Source of the DNA: Shewanella ulleungensis | GTDB taxonomy: Bacteria > Pseudomonadota > Gammaproteobacteria > Enterobacterales > Shewanellaceae | Direction: 5' to 3' | DNA length: 64,000 bases | Assembly (NCBI RefSeq): GCF_014648315.1 | Contig: NZ_BMQW01000001.1 | Span: forward strand, 124,001 to 188,000 | Shown: one piece after another, positions 9,870 through 19,255 of the stretch | Position numbering within the stretch: position 1 is the stretch's first letter | How the letters are laid out: the number at the start of each line of letters is the position of its first letter | Made by a program: the position numbers and the translations under genes | The notes under the pieces: model-generated | Told to the model about the DNA's origin: nothing | Databases searched by the model: none | The model's input: the letters and a program-made list of their open reading frames with translations, nothing else

Positions 9870-11621
9870 TTAATGACCAATAGCGGCAGAGCCTGCACGG
9901 CGAGGATCTGATGCGCCGAAAATACCTTGTTCAGTCACCATAATCGATTGAGTGCTGCCAATTGATTCTTGGGTTTTGACTTGATGACCTTTGCCTTCAA
10001 GTAACGTTATTGTATCGCGGTTTAGCGTATGTTCGGCCCATATAAAGTCAGGTTGCCATTGATGATGAATACGCGCTGCAGCGGTTGCTTCAGCGATATT
10101 CAATTTATGGTCAATAACATTCATGATAATTTGCAAGGTAATATTAATAATACGCGAACCGCCTGGGCTACCAGTTACCAGGAATGGTTTACCCTCTTTC
10201 ATCACAATCGTTGGGCTCATTGAACTTAATGGGCGTTTATTACCTTGAACCGCATTAGCATCACCACCGATTAAGCCGTAACCGTTAGGCGTACCAGGTT
10301 TAACTGAAAAGTCATCCATTTCATTGTTAAGTAAAATACCGGTACCTTTTGCGACTAAGCCAGAACCGTAACTAAAGTTAAGTGTATAGGTATTAGCTAC
10401 CGCGTTACCCCATTGGTCTACAACAGAGTAATGAGTGGTTTGGTCACTCTCATAACCTGCGAGTTTACCTGGTTTTATTTCACTGCTTGGTGTGGTTTTA
10501 TTAATTGCGATTTTATCTGAAATCGTTTTAGCATATTCTCGGCTAATTAATTGTTTAACTGGCACAGTAATAAAATCTGGGTCACCTAAAAATTCACTGC
10601 GGTCAGCATAGGCATACTTCATGGTTTCAGCCATAAGATGTAGTGTATTTGCCGTATTATGTCCTAACTCATCAATTGGGAATTTCTCGAGGACGTTTAG
10701 CATTTCAATAATATGAATACCACCAGATGACGGTGGCGGCATAGAAACGATTTCGTATCCACGATAATTGCCACGCACAGGTTCACGTTCAACGACTTTA
10801 TAATTTGCTAAGTCTTGTAAGCTCATTACTCCGCCTGCATTTTGTACCGCAGTGACAATCTTTTTAGCTGTCTCACCTTGGTAAAATCCTTTACTGCCTT
10901 TAGCTGCAATAAGTGACAACGAATGAGCTAATTCTGGTTGTTTGAGAATGTCATTCACCTGATAGTTGCTGCCATCGGCGCGATAGAAGATTTTGGCAGA
11001 ACTTGGCCATTGAGCAATGCGTGATTTAAGTCCGCTCAATGAATTTGATAAGTCAGAGGTTACAACAATGCCGTCTTTCGCTAATTTGATTGCAGGGGCA
11101 ATCACTTGTTTTAAGTCCATGGTGCCGTATTTTGCTAACGCAAGCTCCATGCCCATGACTGTGCCTGGTACACCTACCGCTAACCCGTGCTCGCGGCTAA
11201 GTTTATCGACGGCATTACCTTGCTCGTCTAAAAATATATCTTTATGGGCTTTACTCGGCGCAGTTTCACGGTAATCGATAGCAATAGTTTTATTTTGCTC
11301 TGCTAAATGAACTAACATAAACCCGCCGCCACCGATGTTACCTGCTCTTGGCAATGTAACGGCGAGGGCATAACCCACAGCAACAGCAGCATCAATGGCA
11401 TTACCGCCTTGCTTTAAAATATCGACACCAATTTTGCTTGCTATCGCTTCTTGGCTTGAGACCATGCCATGTTTGGCATAAATTGGCTGAGCAGTCGCCA
11501 TTTCGCTGAAAATAGAGATATCATTGGCATAAGAAGGTGCGCTGTGTAGGGCCGGATAGCATATTGAAACTGATAATGCTGCGCTAAGTAATAATGGTTT
11601 CAGTTTAGGGAGTCGTTTCAC
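9870..11621 (-). CDS. ggt: Gamma-glutamyltranspeptidase
   Basis: Periplasmic N-terminal-nucleophile enzyme that cleaves gamma-glutamyl bonds of glutathione and transfers or hydrolyses the glutamyl group. The precursor self-cleaves before the nucleophilic Thr in DQTTHYSVVD (about 10430-10445 on the plus strand). Also present are GNAIDAAVAVGYALAV, GNIGGGGFMLVH, the YRETAP site, PPSSGG and GSPGGSRIIN. The signal peptide runs through SAPSYA. I place the start at the GTG at 11621, because AAGGA lies 6 nt before it; an ATG at 11627 is almost on top of that ribosome site and one at 11672 has none. Monocistronic, ending at a hairpin. Confidence 0.93.
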   Translation of the reverse strand: MKRLPKLKPLLLSAALSVSICYPALHSAPSYANDISIFSEMATAQPIYAKHGMVSSQEAIASKIGVDILKQGGNAIDAAVAVGYALAVTLPRAGNIGGGGFMLVHLAEQNKTIAIDYRETAPSKAHKDIFLDEQGNAVDKLSREHGLAVGVPGTVMGMELALAKYGTMDLKQVIAPAIKLAKDGIVVTSDLSNSLSGLKSRIAQWPSSAKIFYRADGSNYQVNDILKQPELAHSLSLIAAKGSKGFYQGETAKKIVTAVQNAGGVMSLQDLANYKVVEREPVRGNYRGYEIVSMPPPSSGGIHIIEMLNVLEKFPIDELGHNTANTLHLMAETMKYAYADRSEFLGDPDFITVPVKQLISREYAKTISDKIAINKTTPSSEIKPGKLAGYESDQTTHYSVVDQWGNAVANTYTLNFSYGSGLVAKGTGILLNNEMDDFSVKPGTPNGYGLIGGDANAVQGNKRPLSSMSPTIVMKEGKPFLVTGSPGGSRIINITLQIIMNVIDHKLNIAEATAAARIHHQWQPDFIWAEHTLNRDTITLLEGKGHQVKTQESIGSTQSIMVTEQGIFGASDPRRAGSAAIGH

Positions 11622-11734
11622 GATCATTCCTTGGTGTTTATTTATTTGATTATGTTGTTGAAGATGCCACATGATAGCGACAATTGGTATGAGATTTTAA
11701 ATAGAACGATTAAGCATTTACAGGTGGGCATTTA

Positions 11735-12910
11735 GTGGAACAAACCAAGGCGCTAGTTTATCAATTCAGATTTGTTAATACTATTAGTGAGATAAAAAAA
11801 TCCGATTGGAATGCTTACTTTGGAATCACTCATCCATTTACGCGTCATGAATATTTATCCGCATTAGAATTAAGCCAATGTGTGAGCGTAAAAAGTGGTT
11901 GGCAGCCACAGCATTTAGTCATTAGTCAGGGTGATACGATAATTGCGTTGATGCCGATGTATATTAAAACCCACTCTTGGGGAGAGTATGTATTTGACTG
12001 GGCTTGGGCAGAGGCTTATGAGCGAAACCAATTACATTATTATCCTAAATTAGTCAGCAGTATCCCATTTACACCAACGACAGGACAACGTATTGGCTTT
12101 GCGCCTTTGCTAAGCGAAGATGAAAAGCAATCTGTTATTACCCAGGCTAGTCAGTTTATTGACCAGCAGCTTGTCGAACGTAATTGGTCATCATGGCATG
12201 GGTTATTTAGCCTGCACTCACAACATACATTATGGGAGAATACCTTAGTCACTCAACGCCTTGGTTGCCAATTCCATTGGCGTAATAATGGCTATAACGA
12301 CTTTAATGACTTTCTAGCAAGCATGAGTTCAAGAAAACGTAAAAACATCATTAAAGAACGAGCTCAAATTCAACAAGCACAATTGCACTTTACCTTTGTA
12401 GAGGGCAATAAAGCTACCGCCGAGCAATGGCTGGGATTTGTACAATGTTATCAACGTACATATTTAAAACGCTCTGGGCATCAAGGGTATTTGTCGGCTG
12501 ATTTCTTTTCGTTAATCGCAGCAACTATGGGGGAGGCTATTCGGTTATTACTGATTGAAAATAGCGACAATCAACTTGTGGCATCCGCGCTGTACTTTGT
12601 TTCAGACAATCATTTGTATGGTCGTTATTGGGGTGCGTTAAGCGAGTTTGATGGTTTACATTTTGAAGCTTGTTATTATCAAGGTATCGAATACGCTATT
12701 GCGAATCAGCTCAGTGTATTTGATGCTGGAGCGCAAGGTGAACATAAAGTGGCCAGAGGTTTTTATCCTGTTGCCACTTATTCAAGCCATATCATCAAGC
12801 ATCAAGCCTTTAACGATGCCATTGCTGATTTTTGTGAGCAAGAGCAGCAGCACATCAAGCTTTATATCCAGCAGATGACAGAGCAATTACCCTACAAGGC
12901 AATCCAATAA
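11735..12910 (+). CDS. GNAT-type N-acyltransferase (DUF482 / COG3146)
   Basis: Protein of 391 residues of the DUF482 family, predicted N-acyltransferases with a double GNAT fold related to FemX-like enzymes. Recognised by HPFTRHEYLSALE near the N-terminus, WQPQHLVI, a central FDWAWAEAYERNQLHYYPKLVSSIPFTP-type stretch, SSRKRKNIIKER and C-terminal LHFEACYYQGIEYAI with DAGAQGEHKVARGF. The natural substrate of this family is not established. The start is GTG at 11735 with AGGTGG 7 nt upstream. It stands alone, divergent from ggt and convergent with the LysE gene. Confidence 0.9.
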   Translation: MEQTKALVYQFRFVNTISEIKKSDWNAYFGITHPFTRHEYLSALELSQCVSVKSGWQPQHLVISQGDTIIALMPMYIKTHSWGEYVFDWAWAEAYERNQLHYYPKLVSSIPFTPTTGQRIGFAPLLSEDEKQSVITQASQFIDQQLVERNWSSWHGLFSLHSQHTLWENTLVTQRLGCQFHWRNNGYNDFNDFLASMSSRKRKNIIKERAQIQQAQLHFTFVEGNKATAEQWLGFVQCYQRTYLKRSGHQGYLSADFFSLIAATMGEAIRLLLIENSDNQLVASALYFVSDNHLYGRYWGALSEFDGLHFEACYYQGIEYAIANQLSVFDAGAQGEHKVARGFYPVATYSSHIIKHQAFNDAIADFCEQEQQHIKLYIQQMTEQLPYKAIQ

Positions 12911-12929
12911 GAGGCTCGTTTGAGTTGTA

Positions 12930-13547
12930 TTAATCCAGCGCGAGCCATACACCTACAAGCATCATCAAGCTGCCGGCGATACGGTTCATCCAACGAATAT
13001 TATCGCCGCGGCTTAAAAACAGGCGTAAGCTTTTACCGCCACTTGCATAGGCCAACATCGACACACTTTCGGTTATCATAATAATACCCAGCAACACACC
13101 AAGCTGTGGGCCAACAGGACTGTCGACATTGATAAACGGCGGAAGTAACGAAATCATAAACGCCCACCCTTTAGGGTTGGCTATCGCTGTTATAAACCCT
13201 TGGCTAATTAAGCTTGCACGGCGTGTATTCATTTGTGCATTGTCGATAACTGCCATTTTACCTTTGGCTCGCCACATATTAATGCCGATATACACTAGAT
13301 AGGCGCCGCCAACCCATTTTAGTAAATCAAATATCTGTGGATAATTGAGCATAATGCTGGCTACGCCTAACACAGCTGCAATAGCAACTAGAGCTACGCC
13401 AACAAGTTCACCTAACATCATCCATAATGTTTTACGTACCCCAATGCTCATGCCCAGTGTCATTGCTAAGGTCATACACATTCCGGGAGTAATAGAGACA
13501 AAAAAGAACGTGGGTATAAACACGGCTAGTACGGCGTAGTCAGGCAT
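12930..13547 (-). CDS. LysE/RhtB-family amino-acid exporter
   Basis: Inner-membrane protein of 205 residues with about six hydrophobic segments. The N-terminal PTFFFVSITPGMCMTLAMTLG signature carries the family's conserved Pro-Gly. VGGAYLVYIGINMWR follows segment three, and ANPKGWAFMISLLPPF marks segment four. The family exports amino acids or their derivatives by proton exchange; the specific cargo here cannot be read from sequence. Transcribed alone, about 20 nt from the convergent acyltransferase gene. Confidence 0.93.
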   Translation of the reverse strand: MPDYAVLAVFIPTFFFVSITPGMCMTLAMTLGMSIGVRKTLWMMLGELVGVALVAIAAVLGVASIMLNYPQIFDLLKWVGGAYLVYIGINMWRAKGKMAVIDNAQMNTRRASLISQGFITAIANPKGWAFMISLLPPFINVDSPVGPQLGVLLGIIMITESVSMLAYASGGKSLRLFLSRGDNIRWMNRIAGSLMMLVGVWLALD

Positions 13548-13602
13548 GAGTCGAGTCTTAGGTAAACAATTTAATGGCCTGAGTGTAATGGCCTAAAATG
13601 AT

Positions 13603-13627
13603 AAAAACCAGCAATTTGCTGGTTTTT
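13603..13627 (-). terminator. Terminator of the hmgA-hppD unit
   Basis: AAAAACCAGC...GCTGGTTTTT hairpin, 24 nt past the hppD stop, with a T-run on the minus strand. Confidence 0.85.
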
Positions 13628-13650
13628 ATGTTTCAGATTATATCTGTTGA

Positions 13651-14691
13651 TTACAACACGCCGCGTTTCATTTGGTCGCGTTCAATTGATTCAAATAACG
13701 CAGTAAAGTTACCTTCGCCAAAGCCAAGGTTATTTTTACGTTGGATTATTTCAATGAAGATGGGGCCAAACAGGTTTTTGGTAAAAATCTGTAATAGATA
13801 ACCATCATCATCACCATCAACTAGGATTTGGTGATGCTTAATACGATTACGATCTTCAGTAACTTGTGGCAGCTTGTCAAAAATGGTGTCGTAATATTCA
13901 GGAATAATATCTAAGGTTTTAATCGACGTGCCTTCCATCGCATCTAATGATGCCACAATATCACGGCTTCTAAAGGCTAAATGTTGTACGCCAGGGCCGT
14001 TGTACTCACCTAAGTATTCATCAATCTGATTTTTATCGTTACCTTTACCTTCGTTAATTGGGATGCAAAAACTGCCATCTGGAGAACGTAAGGCGTAAGA
14101 GACTAGTGCTGTTTGAGCACCACTAATGTCAAAGTAACGTACTTCAGTAAAGCCAAAGATATCTTTATAAAAATTTGCCCACTTTTCCATGGTGCCTTTA
14201 TAGACATTGTTGGTTAAATGATCGACTTCCATAAAGCCTTTTTCTGGCGTTAAGATCGGTTGTTCTAAATCAACAAAGTCTGTTTGATAGATATTGTGTT
14301 GCTCGCCAAAGGTGTCGATAAAATAAATTAAGCTATCGCCAATACCGTAGATGGCCCGGTAGGGCATGTCTTTGTTTGCATCATTAGCAGGTTTTGCACC
14401 GCGATTAACCGCCTCTGTAAATGCAAATTCAGCATTTTCAACACGCCAACCCATTGAGCAAATTGCTGGGCCGTGTGATTTAGCAAACTCAGCAGAAAAA
14501 CCTGTACGGCCCTTATTTAGTAAAAAATTAATGTCGTTTTGTTGGTAATAAACGATGTCTTTGTTTTTCGCTTTTTTTAACATCGAAAATCCAAAATCTA
14601 TAAAGACCTGGTGCATATATTCGCTATCTGGGCTGGCAAATTCAGTAAATTCGATGCCTAAAAGTCCCAGTGGGTTTTGTTCGCTAGCCAT
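13651..14691 (-). CDS. hppD: 4-hydroxyphenylpyruvate dioxygenase
   Basis: Non-haem iron dioxygenase converting 4-hydroxyphenylpyruvate to homogentisate, step two of tyrosine breakdown. The 346-residue length is normal for the bacterial enzyme. The three iron ligands are visible: His in VDHLTNNV, His in GPGVQHLAFRSRD and Glu in GPIFIEIIQR. The glyoxalase-like double fold spans N- and C-terminal halves. It lies 69 nt downstream of hmgA in the same direction, so the two successive enzymes probably share a transcript. Accumulated homogentisate oxidises to brown pyomelanin in Shewanella when HmgA is lost; both genes look intact here. Confidence 0.97.
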   Translation of the reverse strand: MASEQNPLGLLGIEFTEFASPDSEYMHQVFIDFGFSMLKKAKNKDIVYYQQNDINFLLNKGRTGFSAEFAKSHGPAICSMGWRVENAEFAFTEAVNRGAKPANDANKDMPYRAIYGIGDSLIYFIDTFGEQHNIYQTDFVDLEQPILTPEKGFMEVDHLTNNVYKGTMEKWANFYKDIFGFTEVRYFDISGAQTALVSYALRSPDGSFCIPINEGKGNDKNQIDEYLGEYNGPGVQHLAFRSRDIVASLDAMEGTSIKTLDIIPEYYDTIFDKLPQVTEDRNRIKHHQILVDGDDDGYLLQIFTKNLFGPIFIEIIQRKNNLGFGEGNFTALFESIERDQMKRGVL

Positions 14692-14760
14692 TGTTGTGTC
14701 CTCTATTTTATGTCAACTCGCCATCTCTCTTTGGAGACTTGGGTTAGGAATAAATCAATC

Positions 14761-15921
14761 TTAGTTTTCTAACCAAGAACGGTTGTAATCAGCACTCATG
14801 CAATGTTTTACATGTGTGGTTAAATTGAGTGGGGCGAAAGTATCGACCATCACTGCGTATTCGTAAGTTTCTGTTTTACCTATCGATGCTTCGGTACGGC
14901 CCGGTTGTGGACCATGCGGCACCCCTTTTTGATGTAATGTCATGTAACCTGCCTCAATCCCGGTACGACTCATAAAGTCACCGTCGACGTAATACAACAC
15001 TTCGTCGCTGTCGATGTTGTTGTGGTAATAAGGCGCAGGAATCGACTTTGGATGGAAATCGTAAGGACGAGGCACAAAATTACAAATCACAAAATTGTGG
15101 GCACTAAAGACTAAATGCTCAGACGGGGGTAAATGAATTTTACCGACTTTGGGTGCGTACTCACTAATGTTAAACGCCCATGGATATACACAGCCGTCCC
15201 AACCGACCAAATCAAATGGATGCCATTGCAGTATCATTTGTTGGTAACGCTCACCGAACTTACACACTAAGGCAAACTCGCCTTTTTCGACTACAGCATC
15301 GTTTAATGTTGGGGTGCGAATATCTCGTTCGCAATAAGGCGCAGATTCGAGCATTTGGCCATATTCGTTTCTAAAGTGTTTTGGCACTTCCACCATTGAC
15401 GATGATTCAATCACAAACAAGCGTACGTTTTGATAATCATTAAAGGTTAATTGGTATGTAGTACCGCGTGGAATAATCAAGTAATCCCATTTCTTGGTAT
15501 TGATTACACCATATTCACTTAATAGCTGGCCTTCGCCCTCGTGGATAAAAACCACTTCGTCAGCATAAGCATTACGGTAAAATTCAGTTGTGGGCTCAGT
15601 GACTTTGGCGGTATACATCGCCACATCGTTATTGAAAAAAATTCTATTACGAGCACTAAAAAAGTTGCCCTGGCAATCGGCTTGGCGTGAATCTAGTTTA
15701 TAGTTTTGAATTAAAGGATCTTGCCATTGCTCACCGTGATCAAGGGCATAAGGCTTAACATCAATCGCCTTTGTTGGCATGTTATGGTGATATTTATTGG
15801 AATAAATATTTGAAAAGCCGTGTGTTGAAAACAGTTCTTCGCGATATAGTTCCCCGCTCTCTTTTTCAAAAGCGATGTGCCGTTTAGTCGGAATGTGTCC
15901 TTGTTTAACATAGAATGGCAT
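14761..15921 (-). CDS. hmgA: Homogentisate 1,2-dioxygenase
   Basis: Opens the homogentisate ring to maleylacetoacetate. Cupin-fold, iron-dependent. The 386-residue form is the shorter bacterial type. Candidate iron ligands lie in PAPYYHNNIDSDEVLYYVDGDF (His, then Glu nearby) and in KGVPHGPQPG (His). The double-cupin core begins near residue 110 with FIHEGEGQLLSEYG. First gene of the hmgA-hppD unit; the divergent LysR gene at 16140 shares its 218-bp upstream region and is the likely regulator. The usual downstream enzymes (maleylacetoacetate isomerase, fumarylacetoacetase) are not in this window. Confidence 0.96.
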   Translation of the reverse strand: MPFYVKQGHIPTKRHIAFEKESGELYREELFSTHGFSNIYSNKYHHNMPTKAIDVKPYALDHGEQWQDPLIQNYKLDSRQADCQGNFFSARNRIFFNNDVAMYTAKVTEPTTEFYRNAYADEVVFIHEGEGQLLSEYGVINTKKWDYLIIPRGTTYQLTFNDYQNVRLFVIESSSMVEVPKHFRNEYGQMLESAPYCERDIRTPTLNDAVVEKGEFALVCKFGERYQQMILQWHPFDLVGWDGCVYPWAFNISEYAPKVGKIHLPPSEHLVFSAHNFVICNFVPRPYDFHPKSIPAPYYHNNIDSDEVLYYVDGDFMSRTGIEAGYMTLHQKGVPHGPQPGRTEASIGKTETYEYAVMVDTFAPLNLTTHVKHCMSADYNRSWLEN

Positions 15922-16139
15922 TTGATATTCCTATGGTTAATCGACTGCGTGTGACGCGGCTCAATGTTGATTATTGTTATGACCTAATCGCACTGGGCAA
16001 GCCAATATGTGATCTTATTAACAATTTAGTGGTAAAGATCAACAAAAAAAAGAATAATAAACAGCTTATCTCAATCAAATTTTTAGATGGTTACGTTGGC
16101 TTTACATAAGTGTATTGATAACAAGACACAGGAGCGGTT

Positions 16140-17066
16140 ATGCGGATTGACATTGATGCGTTTAATGTACTGCAAGTCCTTGTTGAAGAAGGAAGTTTTT
16201 CAAAAGCGTCGGAACGATTACATAAAGCTCAGTCTGCAGTGAGCTACCAAGTTAAAAAATTAGAACAGCATTTAGGCGTAACTTTATTTAATCGTGATCA
16301 CTACCGCGCAGAGTTAACACCAGAGGGAAAGGTGATTTTGGCTGAAGGACAGCGTTTATTGCAGCACTTGGCTAACATAGAGCACCTTGCCAGCAGATTC
16401 AGTCAAGGATGGGAACCCAAACTTGAATTGGTGATTGATGGTGCTCTGCCAATGGAGCCAATTATGAGCGCGTTAAAGCTGATGTCTGAACATAACATAC
16501 CGACAAAAATCCAGTTAAATATGGAGTTTTTAGGCGGTGTACAACATCGTTTTGAGCGAGATCAAGCTGACTTAATGTTAGTAAAAGACTATCGAACAGG
16601 ACCGTCTTATCACCCTAAACCTTTACCGACTATCACAAGTGTGCTGGTGGCTTCTCCCATGCACCCTTTGAGTCAGTTGCACAACATCAGCTTGCCTGAG
16701 CTGCAACAGCATGTAGAGCTCACCATTGAAGATTCATCTCCAGGCAAACGTGCGCGTGATGAAATGCAATTTGGGGGTGATAAAGTGTTTTACCTTTCAG
16801 GCTTTATTATGAAAAAGAATGCGTTATTGAAAGGCTTAGGTTTTGGTTGGATGCCTGATTTTCTCATCACCGAAGAACTCGCCAACGGCCAATTAGCCCA
16901 GGTGGATTTTATTGGCGGTAATCGTTTTAGTTTTACACCACAATTGGTGTCTACGCTAGAACGTCCGTTAGGTCGAGCAGGGCAATTATTTACCGAACTT
17001 ATCTTGCAAGAGTTTGCTTTATATCAACAGCAACAAACAGGCTTTAGTGGTACCGGTTTAGGTTAA
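16140..17066 (+). CDS. LysR-family regulator, probably of tyrosine catabolism
   Basis: Transcription factor of 308 residues: N-terminal winged helix-turn-helix (residues 1-65, with GSFSKASERLHKAQSAVSYQVKKLE and the following LGVTLFNRD) and a periplasmic-binding-like co-inducer domain from about 90. The start at 16140 has AGGAG 6 nt upstream. It is divergent from hmgA-hppD, the classic LysR layout, so it likely controls those genes in response to tyrosine or a breakdown product; that is inferred from position. I could not pick a single convincing T-N11-A operator among several in the shared spacer. Confidence 0.92.
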   Translation: MRIDIDAFNVLQVLVEEGSFSKASERLHKAQSAVSYQVKKLEQHLGVTLFNRDHYRAELTPEGKVILAEGQRLLQHLANIEHLASRFSQGWEPKLELVIDGALPMEPIMSALKLMSEHNIPTKIQLNMEFLGGVQHRFERDQADLMLVKDYRTGPSYHPKPLPTITSVLVASPMHPLSQLHNISLPELQQHVELTIEDSSPGKRARDEMQFGGDKVFYLSGFIMKKNALLKGLGFGWMPDFLITEELANGQLAQVDFIGGNRFSFTPQLVSTLERPLGRAGQLFTELILQEFALYQQQQTGFSGTGLG

Positions 17067-17191
17067 CTTAAATTAAAAACAACTATCAAGACATAATATG
17101 TCAAAAGGTTATCATGGAGAATGTAGTTACATCTTGTTAACCTAAACAGAATGCCACTTATTATTTAACATTCATTTTAAAGGAGCGAAAA

Positions 17192-17980
17192 ATGACCAGA
17201 AAATGTCACGAAGTCGACTATGAAATTATTGGAACCAGTATGCAATTGGTCGAAATAGAATTAGATCCTCATGAAGCCGTTGTCGCCGAAGCTGGAGCGA
17301 TGACATACCTAGAAGAAGATATTTCATTTGAAGCTAAAATGGGTGACGGCTCTGAACCGGAGTCGGGCTTTTTTGGTAAGTTATGGGGCGCAGGAAAGCG
17401 AGCTATCTCAGGTGAGGGGATTTTTATGACCCATTTTACCAATGAAGGTAATCGTAAACGTAAGGCTGCATTTTCAGCGCCATTTCCTGGCACCATATTA
17501 GCTATCGATCTTGCTGAGCATAATGGTGAACTTATTTGCCAAAAAGACAGTTTTTTAGCGGCGGCATTGGGTACCCAAGTCTCGATGAAGTTCAATAAGC
17601 GCCTTGGTGTGGGATTTTTTGGTGGTGAAGGCTTTATTTTACAAAGTCTTAAAGGCGACGGTATGGCGTTTGTGCATGCGGGTGGTACTTTAATTAAAAA
17701 AGAACTACGTGGTGAAACATTACGTGTTGATACAGGGTGTTTAGTTGGCTTTACCCCAGGTATTGATTATGACATTCAGCGTGCAGGCTCACTTAAATCG
17801 ATGGTGTTTGGTGGAGAAGGTTTGTTTTTAGCCACTTTACAAGGGCACGGCACTGTTTGGCTACAGAGTTTACCATTTTCTCGTATGGCCGATCGCATTA
17901 TTGCTCACGCACCTTCTAGTGGCGGTAAAGATCAAGGCGAGGGTTCGGTTTTAGGTGGTATTGGACGCATGATTAATTAA
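17192..17980 (+). CDS. TIGR00266 / AIM24-family protein
   Basis: Protein of 262 residues of the TIGR00266 family (AIM24-like beta-barrel fold related to the tryptophan RNA-binding attenuator protein fold). Glycine-rich repeats are visible: [37 protein letters not shown] and [15 protein letters not shown]. The function is unknown; no catalytic motif, signal peptide or membrane segment. Strong ribosome site AAAGGAG before the ATG. Monocistronic, ending at a near-perfect palindromic terminator. Confidence 0.93.
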   Translation: MTRKCHEVDYEIIGTSMQLVEIELDPHEAVVAEAGAMTYLEEDISFEAKMGDGSEPESGFFGKLWGAGKRAISGEGIFMTHFTNEGNRKRKAAFSAPFPGTILAIDLAEHNGELICQKDSFLAAALGTQVSMKFNKRLGVGFFGGEGFILQSLKGDGMAFVHAGGTLIKKELRGETLRVDTGCLVGFTPGIDYDIQRAGSLKSMVFGGEGLFLATLQGHGTVWLQSLPFSRMADRIIAHAPSSGGKDQGEGSVLGGIGRMIN

Positions 17981-18005
17981 TCGTAGAGTCTATGTGGATT
18001 AATTT

Positions 18006-18037
18006 AAAAAAGGTGACTGAATTCAGTCACCTTTTTT
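18006..18037. terminator. Palindromic bidirectional terminator
   Basis: AAAAAAGGTGACTGAATTC and its complement form an uninterrupted palindrome centred on GAATTC, with A- and T-runs on its flanks. It separates convergent genes ending at 17980 and 18062. Confidence 0.9.
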
Positions 18038-18061
18038 CATCTCGGCCTATGGTTAATTGTG

Positions 18062-18532
18062 TTATTCGGCAGTTTGGCTGAGCTTAACAATATGCTCAAA
18101 TTCAAGAGCAGTAACAGGCTGAACACTTAACCTAGCACCTTTCGTGACCAATAGCATGTTTTGTAAAGCTGGGTCGCTTTTGAGTTGCTGCAAGCTGACT
18201 ATTTGGTTCAGCTTCTTAGTAAATTGGATATCTACTTGCCACCAACGTGGTTTGTTAAGGTCTGACTTAGGGTCAAAATAACGAGATTGAGGATCAAATG
18301 CACTCACATCAAGTTGCGGTTGGTTGATGACGCTGGCAATCCCAACAACACCTGGTACTTTACAGCTAGAATGATAAAACAGAACACTGTCACCGGTACT
18401 TATTTCATCACGAATAAAATTTCTAGCTTGATAATTACGGATCCCTTGCCATGACATTGTATGGTTTGCACTGTCACGTAAATCATCAATACTGATGTCA
18501 TCGGGTTCAGACTTCATTAACCAATATTTCAT
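18062..18532 (-). CDS. EVE-domain protein
   Basis: Protein of 156 residues made of one EVE domain (PUA-like fold, related to eukaryotic THYN1 and YTH). Diagnostic stretches are MKYWLMKSEPDDISIDDL, WQGIRNYQARNFIRDEISTGDSVLFYHSS, PGVVGIASV and KPRWWQVDIQF. EVE proteins are thought to bind modified bases in DNA or RNA; no direct partner is indicated here. It follows yccF by about 100 nt on the same strand, but a terminator lies between them. Confidence 0.95.
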   Translation of the reverse strand: MKYWLMKSEPDDISIDDLRDSANHTMSWQGIRNYQARNFIRDEISTGDSVLFYHSSCKVPGVVGIASVINQPQLDVSAFDPQSRYFDPKSDLNKPRWWQVDIQFTKKLNQIVSLQQLKSDPALQNMLLVTKGARLSVQPVTALEFEHIVKLSQTAE

Positions 18533-18583
18533 ACATTACTCTTTTGTATTTATTATTGGGACGAATATTATCATCCACAAACT

Positions 18584-18614
18584 AAAAAGCCGACAACATG
18601 TTGTTATCGGCTTT
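18584..18614 (-). terminator. Terminator after yccF
   Basis: AAAGCCGA...TCGGCTTT hairpin with a T-run on the minus strand, just past the yccF stop at 18631 and before the EVE gene. Confidence 0.8.
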
Positions 18615-18630
18615 GTGGCATAATAACCGC

Positions 18631-19041
18631 TTATACTGGTTTTGTTATAACGGTTTGTCCTATTGGCGTTAAGCTTAACAGTGCTAACTTTATATGCTGT
18701 ATCGCAAATGGAATACCAATAATTGTCACAAAGCAGGCCAGAGCATGGGCTAAATGGCCAATTGCTAACCAAATACCAAAGAACAAGAACCAAATGACAT
18801 TACCGATTAAACCTAAGCTACCCGTACCAAGATCTTCATTACCGGTTAAATGTTTACGATTAACACTTTCTTGACCAAATGGCCAAAATGCCATTTCACC
18901 AATCACAAAACACGCTCGGCCAAATGGGATACCAATAATACTGATAAAACACAACAGTCCTGCAAGCCACCAAGCTAAGCCCATTACAAAACCGCCTAAA
19001 ATAAACCAAGCAATATTAAACAGCAAACGTAAAAGAGACAT
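18631..19041 (-). CDS. yccF: YccF-family inner-membrane protein
   Basis: Small membrane protein of 136 residues with paired YccF domains: the repeated pattern IIGIPFGRACFVIGEMAFWPFGQE and CFVTIIGIPFAIQHIKLALLSLTPIGQ. Three to four hydrophobic segments are visible (WFILGGFVMGLAWWLAGLLCFISI; VIWFLFFGIWLAIGHLAHALACFVTI). Widely conserved, function unknown. Monocistronic. Confidence 0.93.
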   Translation of the reverse strand: MSLLRLLFNIAWFILGGFVMGLAWWLAGLLCFISIIGIPFGRACFVIGEMAFWPFGQESVNRKHLTGNEDLGTGSLGLIGNVIWFLFFGIWLAIGHLAHALACFVTIIGIPFAIQHIKLALLSLTPIGQTVITKPV

Positions 19042-19255
19042 TGTTTTTCCTTATTAAAATCTAATGTACATAACCTGTACTACCTGTCATTAACTAAGCT
19101 ATTTCCATGCCAAAAATTTAAGTTTCTGATTTTATTGAATTATCTATGGTTTGTGAGGGCCGGCGGCGATTGTCTATAGTAAAATATATTAATCAAACGG
19201 TGAGTTTTGTCATTTTTTGGTTAAAATACTCATTTTATAAATATTGAGATTACTC